NCBI RefSeq assembly: GCF_021012795.1
Contig: NZ_VFYU01000025.1
Location: 1-64,000, forward strand
Origin: Psychrobacter sp. I-STPA10
GTDB taxonomy: Bacteria > Pseudomonadota > Gammaproteobacteria > Pseudomonadales > Moraxellaceae
Reading direction: 5' to 3'
Length of the DNA stretch: 64,000 bases
Positions 36,589-46,121 of the stretch are shown here, piece after piece; the first letter of the stretch is position 1; every line of letters starts with the position of its first letter. The notes below the pieces were generated by a model. That model had not been told where the DNA came from and did not search any database. It saw only the letters and a program-made list of their open reading frames with translations. The position numbers and the translations under genes are program-made.

Positions 36589-39156
36589 GTGGTCAAAATA
36601 CGGGAAGGACTTCCTCTTATTGATGGGCAAACCACCTCGGAGGATAGTGCCAGCCTTGCCGCACAAGTCATTGCTTCGCAGCGAGAGCGTAAGCAACAAC
36701 CTGATAATGTCCACTACATAAATGAAGACGTCAAAAAACAACTCAGTACCATCAAACTCAATACTGAGGCAGACCGCTCAAGAGCACTCAACCTACTTGA
36801 ACAGTCCATTCTTTTGCCTGAAGGCAACTCATCTTACGCTGCTTTATCCGAATCTGTAGAAAAAACCACAATTGATTCAAATAGTAGCAATCAAGGAGCA
36901 GATCAAGAAATTAATATAGATCTACCCGCTTGGCTAGATGCAGTTGCACAACGTATTAACCTACCAAATCTACCAAAACTTGCCAAAGCTTGTGAGCTGA
37001 TCCAAACCCACTCCGACATGACCGACTCACAACGATCCAGTGCCTATTTAACGGGTATTGGGGTGACGGATATCCTCACCTATTTATATCAAGATGAAGA
37101 TGCGTTGGTTGCTGCCATGCTCTATCGAGCTGCCCGTACTGATCTATTAACAATACCACAGATAAAACAGTATTTTGGTGAGGATATCGTCAAATTAATA
37201 GATGATACCTTAGCAATGGGACGCTTATCTGACAGCATAGAAAATAACAAACGTCTTGAAGATCATTTTGCTAATAATCAACGAGAGCAGCTTTCAAATA
37301 TCTATAGCATGCTCATCTCAATGACTAATGATGTGCGTGTGGTACTTATCAAGCTTTCTGAACGCACCTTTGCCATGCGAGAGTTGTCTTTTGCCAGTGC
37401 TGAGCGGCAACAACGAGTTGCTCGTGAGGTCATGACCATCTATGCCCCACTAGCACACCGCTTGGGTATTGCACAGATAAAATGGGAACTAGAAGACTTA
37501 GCATTTCGTTATCTTGCACCAGATCGCTACAAAGAAATTGCCAAATTATTATCAGAAAAACGTAGTGAGCGCGAAGCATATATTGAGCGTGTTGAACAAC
37601 AGTTGGTACAAGTACTAGCTCAAGAAGGTGTCAAAGCGGAAGTCAATGGACGAGTCAAACACATCTACTCTATTTATCGCAAGATGAAACTAAAAGGACT
37701 GTCTTTTGGGCAGCTTTATGATATTCGTGCGCTTAGAGTATTGGTTGACACCACCGCCGAATGCTACCATGTATTGGGGTTGGTGCACGGATTATGGCGG
37801 CATATTCCCGATCAGTTTGATGACTATATTACTAACCCGAAGTCTAATGGCTATCGCTCCTTACATACCGCAGTCATTGCAGAAAATAAATCACTTGAAA
37901 TTCAAATCCGCACTCATGATATGCACTTTGAAGCTGAGCTGGGTATGTGCGCCCATGTCAACTACAAAGAAGGATTAAAAAATAAAAAAGACCAATATAT
38001 CAATAAAAAAATAAGCTCATTGCGGCAATTACTACTGGCTGGTAGTGAAAATAAAACCCTTAGCACCGATATTGATACTCAAACAGATATTACTAAAGAA
38101 ACCCTACATGAGATAGATGAAGAAGAACAACTGGTTGATTTTAGTGAGTTTGAACGTATCTATGTATTTAGTCGAGATGGTGATATTACAGAGCTGCCCA
38201 AAGGGGCAACCGTGCTTGATTTTGCCTACTATGTGCACACGCAAGTCGGTAACCGTGCCCAAGCTGCCCGTGTCAATCAACGCTATGTACCGCTAACTTA
38301 TCAACTCAAAACGGGGGAGCAAGTAGAAATTATTACCAAATCCTCTCGTGAGCCCAATCGTGATTGGCTAGTTGCCTCTTTAGGCTATATTCATACCAGT
38401 CGAGCACGATCTAAGCTCAGACAATGGTTTAACAAACAAGACCGTGATAAAAATCTAGAGATTGGTAAGCAAATGTTGGCACAAGAGTTGGGGCGTTTAT
38501 CAGTGCATCCCAATAGTGTCAATCTCAACAACTACACACAATATTTTAATGCTAATAATGCCGATGACATATTGGTTGGGCTGGTCACAGGTGATATTGG
38601 TATCCATCAACTGACTGCACATATTTCACGTGAGCTTGATTTAGCCCCAGATCATGATATACAAGAATATACGCCCAGTGTGCACCCAAAAGCGACAGGA
38701 AAGCTAGATGCCTATAAAATACAAGTCGATGGGCTTGATAACATAGAATTGCGCCTTGCCAATTGCTGCCAACCCATACATGGAGAACCCATTGCAGGCT
38801 TTGTCACCTTAAGTAACGGTGTCAGTATCCATAATAGGGGTTGTCCTGAATATGCGCGGCTTATTGAGCGTGAACCACAAAGAGAAGTACGGGCAGCTTG
38901 GATTTCTCAAAATACCAATTATCAACCTGTCGAAATTTGTATCGAAGCCTATGATCGACGAGGATTACTACGAGACTTAACCCAAGTGATTGATAATGAA
39001 AATGTGAATATACGTGGCGTAGACACTCGTAGTGATGACGACAACATAGCTTTTCTTAAATTTAAAATTGAAATCACTGGCTTGTCACAACTCTCTAAGC
39101 TATTGGCAAAACTTGAACAGCAACCCGGTGTTCTACATGCTAGACGTGCAGTATGA
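36589..39156 (+). CDS. relA: (p)ppGpp synthetase RelA
   Basis: RelA binds stalled ribosomes and makes (p)ppGpp during amino-acid starvation. The 855-residue protein has a pseudo-hydrolase region in which the HD/HDxxED residues are missing (ALVAAMLYRAARTD around residue 180), as expected for RelA rather than SpoT/Rel. The synthetase domain has GRVKHIYSIYRKMKLKG, YDIRALRVLV and SNGYRSLHTAV. A TGS domain (IYVFSRDGDITELPKGATV), a zinc-finger-like segment with NCCQPIHGEPI and a C-terminal ACT domain (about 780-855) complete it. It is about 110 residues longer than E. coli RelA, mostly at the N-terminus. The start is GTG with AAAGGGAG upstream. Confidence 0.93.
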   Translation: MVKIREGLPLIDGQTTSEDSASLAAQVIASQRERKQQPDNVHYINEDVKKQLSTIKLNTEADRSRALNLLEQSILLPEGNSSYAALSESVEKTTIDSNSSNQGADQEINIDLPAWLDAVAQRINLPNLPKLAKACELIQTHSDMTDSQRSSAYLTGIGVTDILTYLYQDEDALVAAMLYRAARTDLLTIPQIKQYFGEDIVKLIDDTLAMGRLSDSIENNKRLEDHFANNQREQLSNIYSMLISMTNDVRVVLIKLSERTFAMRELSFASAERQQRVAREVMTIYAPLAHRLGIAQIKWELEDLAFRYLAPDRYKEIAKLLSEKRSEREAYIERVEQQLVQVLAQEGVKAEVNGRVKHIYSIYRKMKLKGLSFGQLYDIRALRVLVDTTAECYHVLGLVHGLWRHIPDQFDDYITNPKSNGYRSLHTAVIAENKSLEIQIRTHDMHFEAELGMCAHVNYKEGLKNKKDQYINKKISSLRQLLLAGSENKTLSTDIDTQTDITKETLHEIDEEEQLVDFSEFERIYVFSRDGDITELPKGATVLDFAYYVHTQVGNRAQAARVNQRYVPLTYQLKTGEQVEIITKSSREPNRDWLVASLGYIHTSRARSKLRQWFNKQDRDKNLEIGKQMLAQELGRLSVHPNSVNLNNYTQYFNANNADDILVGLVTGDIGIHQLTAHISRELDLAPDHDIQEYTPSVHPKATGKLDAYKIQVDGLDNIELRLANCCQPIHGEPIAGFVTLSNGVSIHNRGCPEYARLIEREPQREVRAAWISQNTNYQPVEICIEAYDRRGLLRDLTQVIDNENVNIRGVDTRSDDDNIAFLKFKIEITGLSQLSKLLAKLEQQPGVLHARRAV

Positions 39157-39201
39157 TGATCATAGTAATTACTGATAGTTAGTTGATAATTAACATAGTA
39201 A

Positions 39202-39226
39202 ATAATGAATAATGAATAGTGAATAG
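39202..39226 (+). repeat. Short tandem repeat upstream of mutM
   Basis: About three imperfect copies of AATAATGAAT/AATAGTGAAT lie in the relA-mutM gap, 50 bp before the mutM start. Confidence 0.6.
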
Positions 39227-39274
39227 GCAGTTGCCAAAACAACCAAAATTAAAATAGTGAGTATCTGATAATTT

Positions 39275-40201
39275 ATGCCAGAGCTGCCAGAAGTTGAAAC
39301 AACAAAAACCAGTCTTACTCCCTTGCTAGGCAACACGGTTACTGGTATTCATGTGCATTGCAAAAAACTACGCTGGGCGGTTGCCAATGATCTTGACAGC
39401 CTCATTGGCTATCACCTCAAAAAAGTAGAACGCCGAGCAAAATATTTAATCCTAACATTTATTAAAGAACCATCTTGTAGTATAGATACACAAGCAACAA
39501 ACAATGCCAAAACATCACCATTAACAGTGAATGAAAAAAAACTAATTATCCATTTAGGTATGTCGGGCAGCTTACAACAATATACATGGCAAAGCAAAAA
39601 ACGCAAACATGACCATGTCATTATTGAATTTAGTAACTCACAAAATCAACCCATACAACTGCATTATCATGACCCTAGACGCTTTGGAGCGATCGTGTGG
39701 TATGAAGATTATGCAGATAAGTTACTATCCCATCTTGGTGTAGAACCACTCACAGATGGCTTTAATGCCGAATATCTATATCATAACATTCATCCAAACC
39801 CACCAAAAAAACGAGCAGTGATTCGTCCTATTAAAGCAGTAATTATGGATCAAAAATATGTGGTCGGTGTCGGCAATATTTATGCAACCGAAAGCCTATT
39901 TTTATCTCATATTCACCCACTCACACCTGCAAATCAACTGACAAAAATTCAGCTCAAACTGTTAATTGAACACATCAAAAACGTATTAAATACCTCCATT
40001 CAGCAAGGTGGCTCTAGCCTGAAAGACTTTAGCGTCGCAAATGGTCAAACAGGTTATTTTCAACAAACACTACATGTCTATGGCAAGTATAACCAACCCT
40101 GCCCCATCTGCGGTGAAACCATTGAAAAAGTTAATATTACCGGACGTAGTAGTACTTTTTGTCCAAATTGTCAGCCTTATGATAAAAAGGCTAAGCAATA
40201 A
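39275..40201 (+). CDS. mutM: Formamidopyrimidine-DNA glycosylase
   Basis: This base-excision repair enzyme removes 8-oxoguanine and formamidopyrimidines. It begins MPELPEVETTKTSLTPLL, with catalytic Pro2 and Glu3 after Met removal. It has LIIHLGMSGSL, HDPRRFGAIVWY, VGVGNIYATESLF and the C-terminal zinc finger CPICGETIEKVNITGRSSTF followed by CPNC. The 308 residues are longer than the usual 270 owing to an insert near residues 66-90. It sits downstream of relA, with a short ATAATGAAT-type tandem repeat in the gap (about 39202-39226). Confidence 0.95.
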   Translation: MPELPEVETTKTSLTPLLGNTVTGIHVHCKKLRWAVANDLDSLIGYHLKKVERRAKYLILTFIKEPSCSIDTQATNNAKTSPLTVNEKKLIIHLGMSGSLQQYTWQSKKRKHDHVIIEFSNSQNQPIQLHYHDPRRFGAIVWYEDYADKLLSHLGVEPLTDGFNAEYLYHNIHPNPPKKRAVIRPIKAVIMDQKYVVGVGNIYATESLFLSHIHPLTPANQLTKIQLKLLIEHIKNVLNTSIQQGGSSLKDFSVANGQTGYFQQTLHVYGKYNQPCPICGETIEKVNITGRSSTFCPNCQPYDKKAKQ

Positions 40202-40322
40202 ACCTCAAATCCACTTGATTATCTGTGCCGAACTTGTTTTAATAACCCTAAATATATATTAAATATTGATATAGCACAGTCAAATATCCCATAACTTATA
40301 AAGACAAATTTAAGGATTACCC

Positions 40323-40745
40323 ATGCGCCAACAACGTCCTCTTAGTATGATAATTGCAGGATTGAGTCTTATAATGGCTACCATCCTACCTGCCACAGCC
40401 GCTATTGAAATAGATGAAACTGACTTTGGACCTACCTATGACACCATGGTCGTTGATACAGTTGTGGGTAAACCATTACAGTTTATTGCTGCGGTTGCAG
40501 GCACTGCCGCTTATGTGGTTAGCTTGCCTTTTTCTATCGCAGGTGGTAATCCTGAGCAAGCACAACAAAAACTGGTAGTAGAGCCGTGGCAAGCAATGGA
40601 ACGCTGCTTGGGATGCTCCGTTGCTGAAGATAACTATTATAAAACTCAAGCAGCAGATGATAGTAATATTGTTCGTATCGTCGTCGATCAACCATCTGAG
40701 GTCTTGATTAATACTAATGACAATGTGGTGGTTTTACCACAATAA
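40323..40745 (+). CDS. Small exported protein of unknown function
   Basis: The 140-residue protein has an N-terminal signal peptide (basic MRQQRPLS, then IIAGLSLIMATILPATAA with probable cleavage after ATA-A or TAA) and a second hydrophobic stretch (LQFIAAVAGTAAYVVSLPFS, about 52-71). Two cysteines lie close together in ERCLGCSV. Such proteins are found in Acinetobacter and relatives without an established role. A TAAGGAT ribosome-binding sequence precedes the ATG. It ends just before a bidirectional terminator shared with mscL. Confidence 0.65.
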   Translation: MRQQRPLSMIIAGLSLIMATILPATAAIEIDETDFGPTYDTMVVDTVVGKPLQFIAAVAGTAAYVVSLPFSIAGGNPEQAQQKLVVEPWQAMERCLGCSVAEDNYYKTQAADDSNIVRIVVDQPSEVLINTNDNVVVLPQ

Positions 40746-40782
40746 TACTTCAGCTTAATTAACCAGCTCATAATAATAGTAA

Positions 40783-40814
40783 AAAAAATGCTAACTATAA
40801 AGTTAGCATTTTTT
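40783..40814. terminator. Bidirectional terminator between the exported-protein gene and mscL
   Basis: A 14-bp stem (40783-40796 AAAAAATGCTAACT with 40801-40814) and 4-nt loop ATAA, with A/T runs on both sides, lie between converging genes. Confidence 0.9.
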
Positions 40815-40850
40815 GATTTTGAATTACGATATTTGTATTCTTCACTCAAA

Positions 40851-41282
40851 CTATTTGCTAAGCTTACTGCTAATCTCACGCAATAATAACACTTCTTCTG
40901 AAGGCTGTGCTGGAGCTTCTGGCACAGCTTCTTCTTGACGGCGTAAACGATTGACAAAACGCACCATCATAAAGATGATAAAAGCTAAAATAATAAAGTT
41001 AATGACGACAGTAATAAAATTACCATAAGCCAATACTGGGACACCTGCTTCTTTAAGTGCATCATAACTTCTGGCAACACCTTCTGGAATATCTCCCATG
41101 ACAATAAACATATTTTGGAAGTTTATCTCGCCACCCGCTATAAAAGCTACTATTGGCATAATGATATCTTCTACTAAAGAGTTAGTGATGGTGCTAAATG
41201 CGCCACCAATAATCACACCAACTGCCAAATCCATGACATTGCCTTTAAGGGCAAATTCTTTAAACTCAGACATCATACTCAT
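40851..41282 (-). CDS. mscL: Large-conductance mechanosensitive channel
   Basis: MscL opens under hypo-osmotic membrane tension as an inner-membrane pentamer. The 143-residue protein shows SEFKEFALKGNVMDLAVGVI, GGAFSTITNSLVEDIIMP in the first membrane helix, the second helix at about 80-105 (YGNFITVVINFIILAFIIF) and a C-terminal charged helix EVLLLREISSKL. The length is normal. ATG 41282 has an AAAGGAAAGA-type sequence (complement of CTTTCCT) just upstream. A GRDVxx-like selectivity is not readable from this alone. Confidence 0.95.
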   Translation of the reverse strand: MSMMSEFKEFALKGNVMDLAVGVIIGGAFSTITNSLVEDIIMPIVAFIAGGEINFQNMFIVMGDIPEGVARSYDALKEAGVPVLAYGNFITVVINFIILAFIIFMMVRFVNRLRRQEEAVPEAPAQPSEEVLLLREISSKLSK

Positions 41283-41705
41283 ATTCTTTCCTCAAATTTT
41301 TTAATTATTAATATTATAGTAAGTAATTATTAAAATATACAAATCAACTCGAAAAGTAAGTCTCCAAACTCAATCTAAGCCAACTATATATAAGCAGCTT
41401 CATTGTATCTCACTTGTACTGCCAATCTACTAGACCTATCTGTTCTGTTAGAAGAGCTACCTCTCTTTGAATGATTTTACTGCCTATAATATCTTAAAAC
41501 ATAAAAAAAGGATTAACAAACCAACCTAGCAACGGCTGCTTCATTAATCCTTAGCATATCAACACAAATTAAAAACAAATGTTGATGATGTATTTTATAA
41601 AATATTATCTACTAAATAGTAATTTATTGTAAATCAAGCCTGCACTGCTAGACTCCTTTTACAATTTACAATTACTATGTTTCACTACGGTTTATATTTT
41701 ACTAC
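41283..41705. other. Gap between typA and mscL
   Basis: This 423-bp interval contains the typA terminator (41503-41552) and otherwise AT-rich sequence. No gene is visible. The mscL promoter should lie in its left half. Confidence 0.5.
41503..41552 (-). terminator. Probable terminator downstream of typA
   Basis: Arms AAGGATTAA (41508-41516) and TTAATCCTT (41544-41552) flank a 27-nt loop. On the minus strand the second arm runs directly into a stretch of T. Confidence 0.7.
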
Positions 41706-43553
41706 TTATGCTTCTTTCTTACGACCATGACGTTTACGTTCACTTTCGCTCAAATAACGCTTACGCAAACGGATTGATTTAGGCGTTACTTCGACCAACT
41801 CATCGTCTTCAATAAACTCAAGAGCCTGTTCTAAAGTCAGTTTAATTGCTGGTACAAGCGTCAACGCCTCATCTGTACCACTAGCACGTACGTTGGTCAA
41901 CTGCTTAGCTTTGGTAGGATTGACCACCATATCATCTCCACGGGAGTTGATACCAATAATCATACCCTCATAAACTTCAAGCTGAGGCTCTGCAAACAAT
42001 TTACCACGCTCTTGTAAGTTAAATAGCGCATAACCCAAACAGGTACCATTGGTCATTGATACCAAGACACCATTAGTACGTCCACCCACATCACCCACTT
42101 TTTGTGGACCATAATGAGAGAAACTAGAGGTCAAGATACCTGTACCAGAAGTCATGGTTAAAAAGTCTGAACGAAAACCAATCAAACCACGCGCCGGCAT
42201 GGTCGCTTCAATACGCATACGACCTTTATCATCAAGCTGCATATCGGTCATCTCACCCTTACGCAGACCAACTTGTTCCATAATCGCGCCTTGATGCTCT
42301 TCTTGAATATCAAAAATAACATTTTCATAAGGCTCTTGTAGCTTACCATCAACTTCTTTGACGATAACCTCAGGACGAGACACACCAAGCTCATAACCTT
42401 CACGGCGCATGTTTTCAATCAATACAGATAAATGCAGCTCACCACGACCCGAAACTTTAAACTTCTCAGGAGAATCTGTATCTTCCACACGTAATGCAAC
42501 GTTATGAATCAATTCACGCTCTAGACGCTCACGGATATTGCGTGACGTCACAAATTTACCTTCACGACCAGCAAATGGTGAATTATTCACTTGGAAAGTC
42601 ATCGATACCGTTGGCTCATCCACCGTCAAGGGTGGCAAAGCTTCAACGGCACTCGGATCACAAATAGTATCTGAAATATTAAGCGCATCGATACCCGTAA
42701 TACACACAATTTCACCAGCCTGAGCAGTATCAACATCAATGCGATCTAAACCATGATAGCCCATGATTTTTAAAATACGACCATTACGCTTATTACCTTC
42801 TTTATCAATCACAGTAACAGGAGTATTTGTTTTAATTGAACCACGCTGAATACGACCAATACCAATAACGCCAACAAAGCTATTATAGTCTAAACTTGAA
42901 ACCTGCATCTGAAATGGGCCATCAACATCAACCTTAGGTGGCTCAACAATATCGACAATGGTTTCAAATAGTGGTGTCATATCATCTGCCAATTGATCTG
43001 GCTCTAATCCAGCCACACCATTAAGTGCAGAAGCGTATACAATTGGGAAATCTAACTGTGCATCTGTTGCACCCAAATTATCAAATAAATCAAAAACTTG
43101 ATCCATTACCCAATCAGTACGTGCACCCGGACGATCGACTTTATTAATGACGACAATTGGCTTTAAGCCTTTTTCAAATGCTTTTTGAGTGACAAAACGG
43201 GTTTGTGGCATTGGACCATCAACCGCATCTACCAACAATAGCACACAATCAACCATAGACATCACACGCTCAACTTCACCACCAAAGTCAGCATGTCCTG
43301 GGGTGTCTACGATATTAATGCGATATTCCACTTCATCTTTTGGGTTATACCACTTGATAGCAGTATTTTTTGATAAAATAGTAATGCCACGCTCTTGCTC
43401 AAGTGCATTTGAATCCATCACGCGCTCAATCTCACCTGCACGCTCACCCAATGTACCTGACTGTTGTAACAGCTTGTCTACTAAGGTAGTTTTTCCATGG
43501 TCTACGTGAGCAATAATAGCAATATTACGCAGATGTTCGATTTTGTTTGACAT
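41706..43553 (-). CDS. typA: Ribosome-associated GTPase TypA/BipA
   Basis: TypA is a translational GTPase that helps 50S assembly at low temperature and in stress. The 615-residue protein shows P-loop [54 protein letters not shown], and the TypA-specific C-terminal region with LRKRYLSESERKRHGRKK. The length is typical. The upstream region carries a GC-rich palindromic repeat (43597-43905). Confidence 0.96.
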   Translation of the reverse strand: MSNKIEHLRNIAIIAHVDHGKTTLVDKLLQQSGTLGERAGEIERVMDSNALEQERGITILSKNTAIKWYNPKDEVEYRINIVDTPGHADFGGEVERVMSMVDCVLLLVDAVDGPMPQTRFVTQKAFEKGLKPIVVINKVDRPGARTDWVMDQVFDLFDNLGATDAQLDFPIVYASALNGVAGLEPDQLADDMTPLFETIVDIVEPPKVDVDGPFQMQVSSLDYNSFVGVIGIGRIQRGSIKTNTPVTVIDKEGNKRNGRILKIMGYHGLDRIDVDTAQAGEIVCITGIDALNISDTICDPSAVEALPPLTVDEPTVSMTFQVNNSPFAGREGKFVTSRNIRERLERELIHNVALRVEDTDSPEKFKVSGRGELHLSVLIENMRREGYELGVSRPEVIVKEVDGKLQEPYENVIFDIQEEHQGAIMEQVGLRKGEMTDMQLDDKGRMRIEATMPARGLIGFRSDFLTMTSGTGILTSSFSHYGPQKVGDVGGRTNGVLVSMTNGTCLGYALFNLQERGKLFAEPQLEVYEGMIIGINSRGDDMVVNPTKAKQLTNVRASGTDEALTLVPAIKLTLEQALEFIEDDELVEVTPKSIRLRKRYLSESERKRHGRKKEA

Positions 43554-43596
43554 AAATGACCCAGTACTCTAAAAATGGTTTAAATTAAAAATATGA

Positions 43597-43905
43597 TAGT
43601 GTTCTAAAAAGTTATGCAAGTATGCCCCCCCTCCCTAACCCTCTGCTACGTGAGCATAGCTCCTGTCTTGTACGACAAGCACAGCTTTTCATCTTGCATC
43701 GCTAAAATAGTCCACTGGACTATTTATTAACGCTCTTCAAGGGCGAAACAGTGTTTTGCTGTCTCCCTCCTAAAAGGCGTTAAAAAATTGCAGTGCAATT
43801 TTAACCTCTCAATGGAGTTTCTTTAAATAGAAATTCCTAAAAGGAGGGGGCTAGGGCTGAAACTAAGGTGATTCATCAAAAACAACCACACTTTTTGAAA
43901 CACTA
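43597..43905 (+). repeat. GC-rich palindromic MITE-like repeat, copy 1 (long form)
   Basis: The ends are 16-bp inverted repeats: TAGTGTTCTAAAAAGT at 43597-43612 and ACTTTTTGAAACACTA at 43890-43905. Next inward are CCCCCCTCCCTAACCCTC and GGAGGGGGCTAGGGCTG. Its centre has a chain of perfect small palindromes: 43705-43725 (AAATAGTCCA-C-TGGACTATTT), 43746-43756 (AAACA-G-TGTTT) and 43784-43802 (AAAATTGCA-G-TGCAATTTT in outline). It is non-coding. The copy at 60072 has the same ends without the palindromic centre. Confidence 0.75.
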
Positions 43906-44162
43906 CCAAAAATATATCGTGCCTTACCTACAATCAGGCCGTTATAGCATCTCTATCAGGCAATCATTGAGAGTTTTTTTAGTGTCACTCAATCAAAAAA
44001 GCCCATCTATAGATTTATAAGCGCATAAGTATAGCACCTTTATACAACAAAATAATGACTATAAATTCTTAAACTAATAAATTTTGATAAATTATTACCT
44101 CTTCTGTAAATTCTATATAGATGAATTACCACTAAAAAATAATATTTATATAAAATTCCTGC

Positions 44163-44197
44163 AAAAAAAAAGCTGCCCTCTAGGACAGCTTTTTTTA
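44163..44197 (-). terminator. Terminator of the OmpA-family gene
   Basis: An AAAAAAGCTG...CAGCTTTTTT hairpin with one internal mismatch and a long T-run lies 31 bp after the stop codon. Confidence 0.85.
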
Positions 44198-44227
44198 ATT
44201 ATTTATTACACTATCTATATGAACGAT

Positions 44228-45610
44228 TTATTGTACATCCATATCTTTAGTTTGATCAACAGTCACAGTTTTGTCACCAGTGATGGTAGCATAAACACGA
44301 CGGTTTTGAACTTGTGCTTCTGGTGTACCTTGTGGGGTCACTAGAGGACGAGTATAGCCATAACCTACTGTAGTCATACGATTTGGTGCAATACCATACT
44401 GATTAGCTAGCATAGATTTAACTGCCATTGCACGTGCTTCTGATAGACGTTGGTTATAACGCGCTGAAGGACCAGTTTTTGAAGCATGACCTTCAATGTT
44501 AGCTGTTGCGTTTGGATATTCACGCATTTTTTCAGCTACTTTAGCAATTTCTGACTGGAACTGAGGCTTAATAGTTGTTTTGTCATTATCAAAGAAGACA
44601 CGTAGTTCCATTTGTAGCGCTTCAGTCACGTCTACTTGTTTTGGACAGCCTCTAGCATCAACCACTAAATTAGTTGGGGTGTTTGGACAAGCATCACGTG
44701 AATCAGGCACGCCATCACCATCACTATCCACTTCAGGCTGTGGCTGTTCAATTTGAATAACAGGAGGTTGTTCAACCACAACAACAGGTTGCTCAACTTC
44801 TACTACTGGCTCTTCTACTACAACTTCTTCAACTTCTACTGGATCAATTGGTGCTACCACAACGGTAGGAGCTAGATGCCCACCAAGTACAACTTCCATA
44901 CCAGCCAGTGCCATACCTTCCCACCAGTTGTTATCAAAGTTGTGGATTGCACGCGCTTCACCACGTAGGCTTAGTGCATCATTTACACGATACATAGCAC
45001 CAAGACCTAGGTTACCGATAGTGTCTTTAGATTCAGCAACTTCTGTTCCTGCTTTAATCTGTCCTGACTTACCAGTTTGGGTTTTGGTTGTGCCACCATT
45101 AGAGGTAGTGTATGTTTGTTGGTTTTCTACACTGATTTTTGACTGACCCGCACCAACTAATACATAAGGACGGAATGAGTTAGTATTATAGCCAGTAAAC
45201 TGATCTGTACCAATCAAGAAGTTACCAGAAATGGTTTCTTGTTCTGCATCAAAACGGTTAATACCAGCTTTAGCGGATGCTTCAGATGCTTCAGCATTTG
45301 TATTAGACACGCCATATTCAACTTGGAACTGAGTAGATGGTGTTAATTCAATACCAAGGGCAGCACCAGTGTACAAACCACTTTCTTGAGTAACGCCACC
45401 ATTAGAGTTACCCTTTCTGTTATCAATTTTCTGCCCATTGGCATTTTCATAAAGATTTTTACCGGTACGTAACACATCACGCTGCTCATCGTGAGCTTGG
45501 CCATTGTAATGATAACCTAGTAATATAGGAGTGACAGTCACACCAGCATTTGCTGCCATAGGCACGGCGGCGGCTGCAATCACTGCTAAAGCGATTTTAT
45601 TTAATTTCAT
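44228..45610 (-). CDS. OmpA family outer-membrane protein
   Basis: The 460-residue precursor has a signal peptide MKLNKIALAVIAAAAVPMAANA, an N-terminal beta-barrel (to about 235), and a Val/Glu/Pro-rich linker (VEVEEVVVEEPVVEVEQPVV region). A calcium-type DSDGDGVPDSRDACPNTP repeat and a C-terminal OmpA peptidoglycan-binding domain follow (about 325-445: VFFDNDKTTIKPQ, IEGHASKTGPSARYNQRLS, VGYGYTRPL, NRRVYATI). It anchors the outer membrane to the cell wall and is probably abundant. A GGAGGAT-type ribosome-binding site (complement of ATCCTCC) lies just before the ATG. Confidence 0.93.
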   Translation of the reverse strand: MKLNKIALAVIAAAAVPMAANAGVTVTPILLGYHYNGQAHDEQRDVLRTGKNLYENANGQKIDNRKGNSNGGVTQESGLYTGAALGIELTPSTQFQVEYGVSNTNAEASEASAKAGINRFDAEQETISGNFLIGTDQFTGYNTNSFRPYVLVGAGQSKISVENQQTYTTSNGGTTKTQTGKSGQIKAGTEVAESKDTIGNLGLGAMYRVNDALSLRGEARAIHNFDNNWWEGMALAGMEVVLGGHLAPTVVVAPIDPVEVEEVVVEEPVVEVEQPVVVVEQPPVIQIEQPQPEVDSDGDGVPDSRDACPNTPTNLVVDARGCPKQVDVTEALQMELRVFFDNDKTTIKPQFQSEIAKVAEKMREYPNATANIEGHASKTGPSARYNQRLSEARAMAVKSMLANQYGIAPNRMTTVGYGYTRPLVTPQGTPEAQVQNRRVYATITGDKTVTVDQTKDMDVQ

Positions 45611-46121
45611 GGAAATCCTCCAAAGGATAGTTTAATTGCTTCGATAAATTAGTCGTTTTTCACTTCCTAGCTTATCAAAACATAGCTACAAAATGATTTG
45701 ATCAATCAATTTACTTTATCAAGCCATAGCTTAGCGACTATTGGCATAGTTTACAACATCTTTTTTGCGACTTAATAGGTACAGTTACCAAAATTATCAA
45801 TAAGATATTTATTTTTACATATATTTTATCTAATAACAAATATGGGTTTTTGCAAAATCAAAAAATGAGTCTGATTTAGTGAGTTTCAAACTATTCAAAG
45901 TTAAAAGTAACCTTAAAATTAGACATGACATCTTTTTAGTTATAGATAGATTAGCCATTCATATTGAAATTGGATCTTATCAACCAGCTTACTTTTATTT
46001 TATTACAATTTATCTATTGCATCTACCGTATTAGAAAAAATTCACTAAAAAAAAACATTAGTTGACACAACAGATATTCTTCATTTACTATTAATTAGTA
46101 TATTAACACTGTTGATTTAAA
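45611..46121. other. Divergent promoter region between the OmpA gene and fimT-like gene
   Basis: This 511-bp AT-rich gap has no gene or repeat that I can see. It presumably includes the strong OmpA-gene promoter with a long leader, and a fimT-side promoter candidate at 46062-46091. Confidence 0.5.
46062..46091 (+). promoter_or_regulatory. Sigma-70-type promoter candidate for the pseudopilin gene
   Basis: TTGACA (46062-46067) is followed after 18 bp by TACTAT (46086-46091), 30 bp before the ATG. It is a consensus match only. Confidence 0.4.

Larger units (their letters stand above)
43554..44227. other. Gap between the OmpA gene and typA
   Basis: This 674-bp interval holds the 309-bp palindromic repeat (43597-43905) and the terminator of the OmpA-family gene (44163-44197). 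The remainder is AT-rich with no gene. Confidence 0.6.

Noticed and set aside
44084..44344. 86-codon frame on the plus strand
   Set aside because: It runs through the terminator of the OmpA-family gene and into its coding region antisense; very AT-rich composition explains the open frame.
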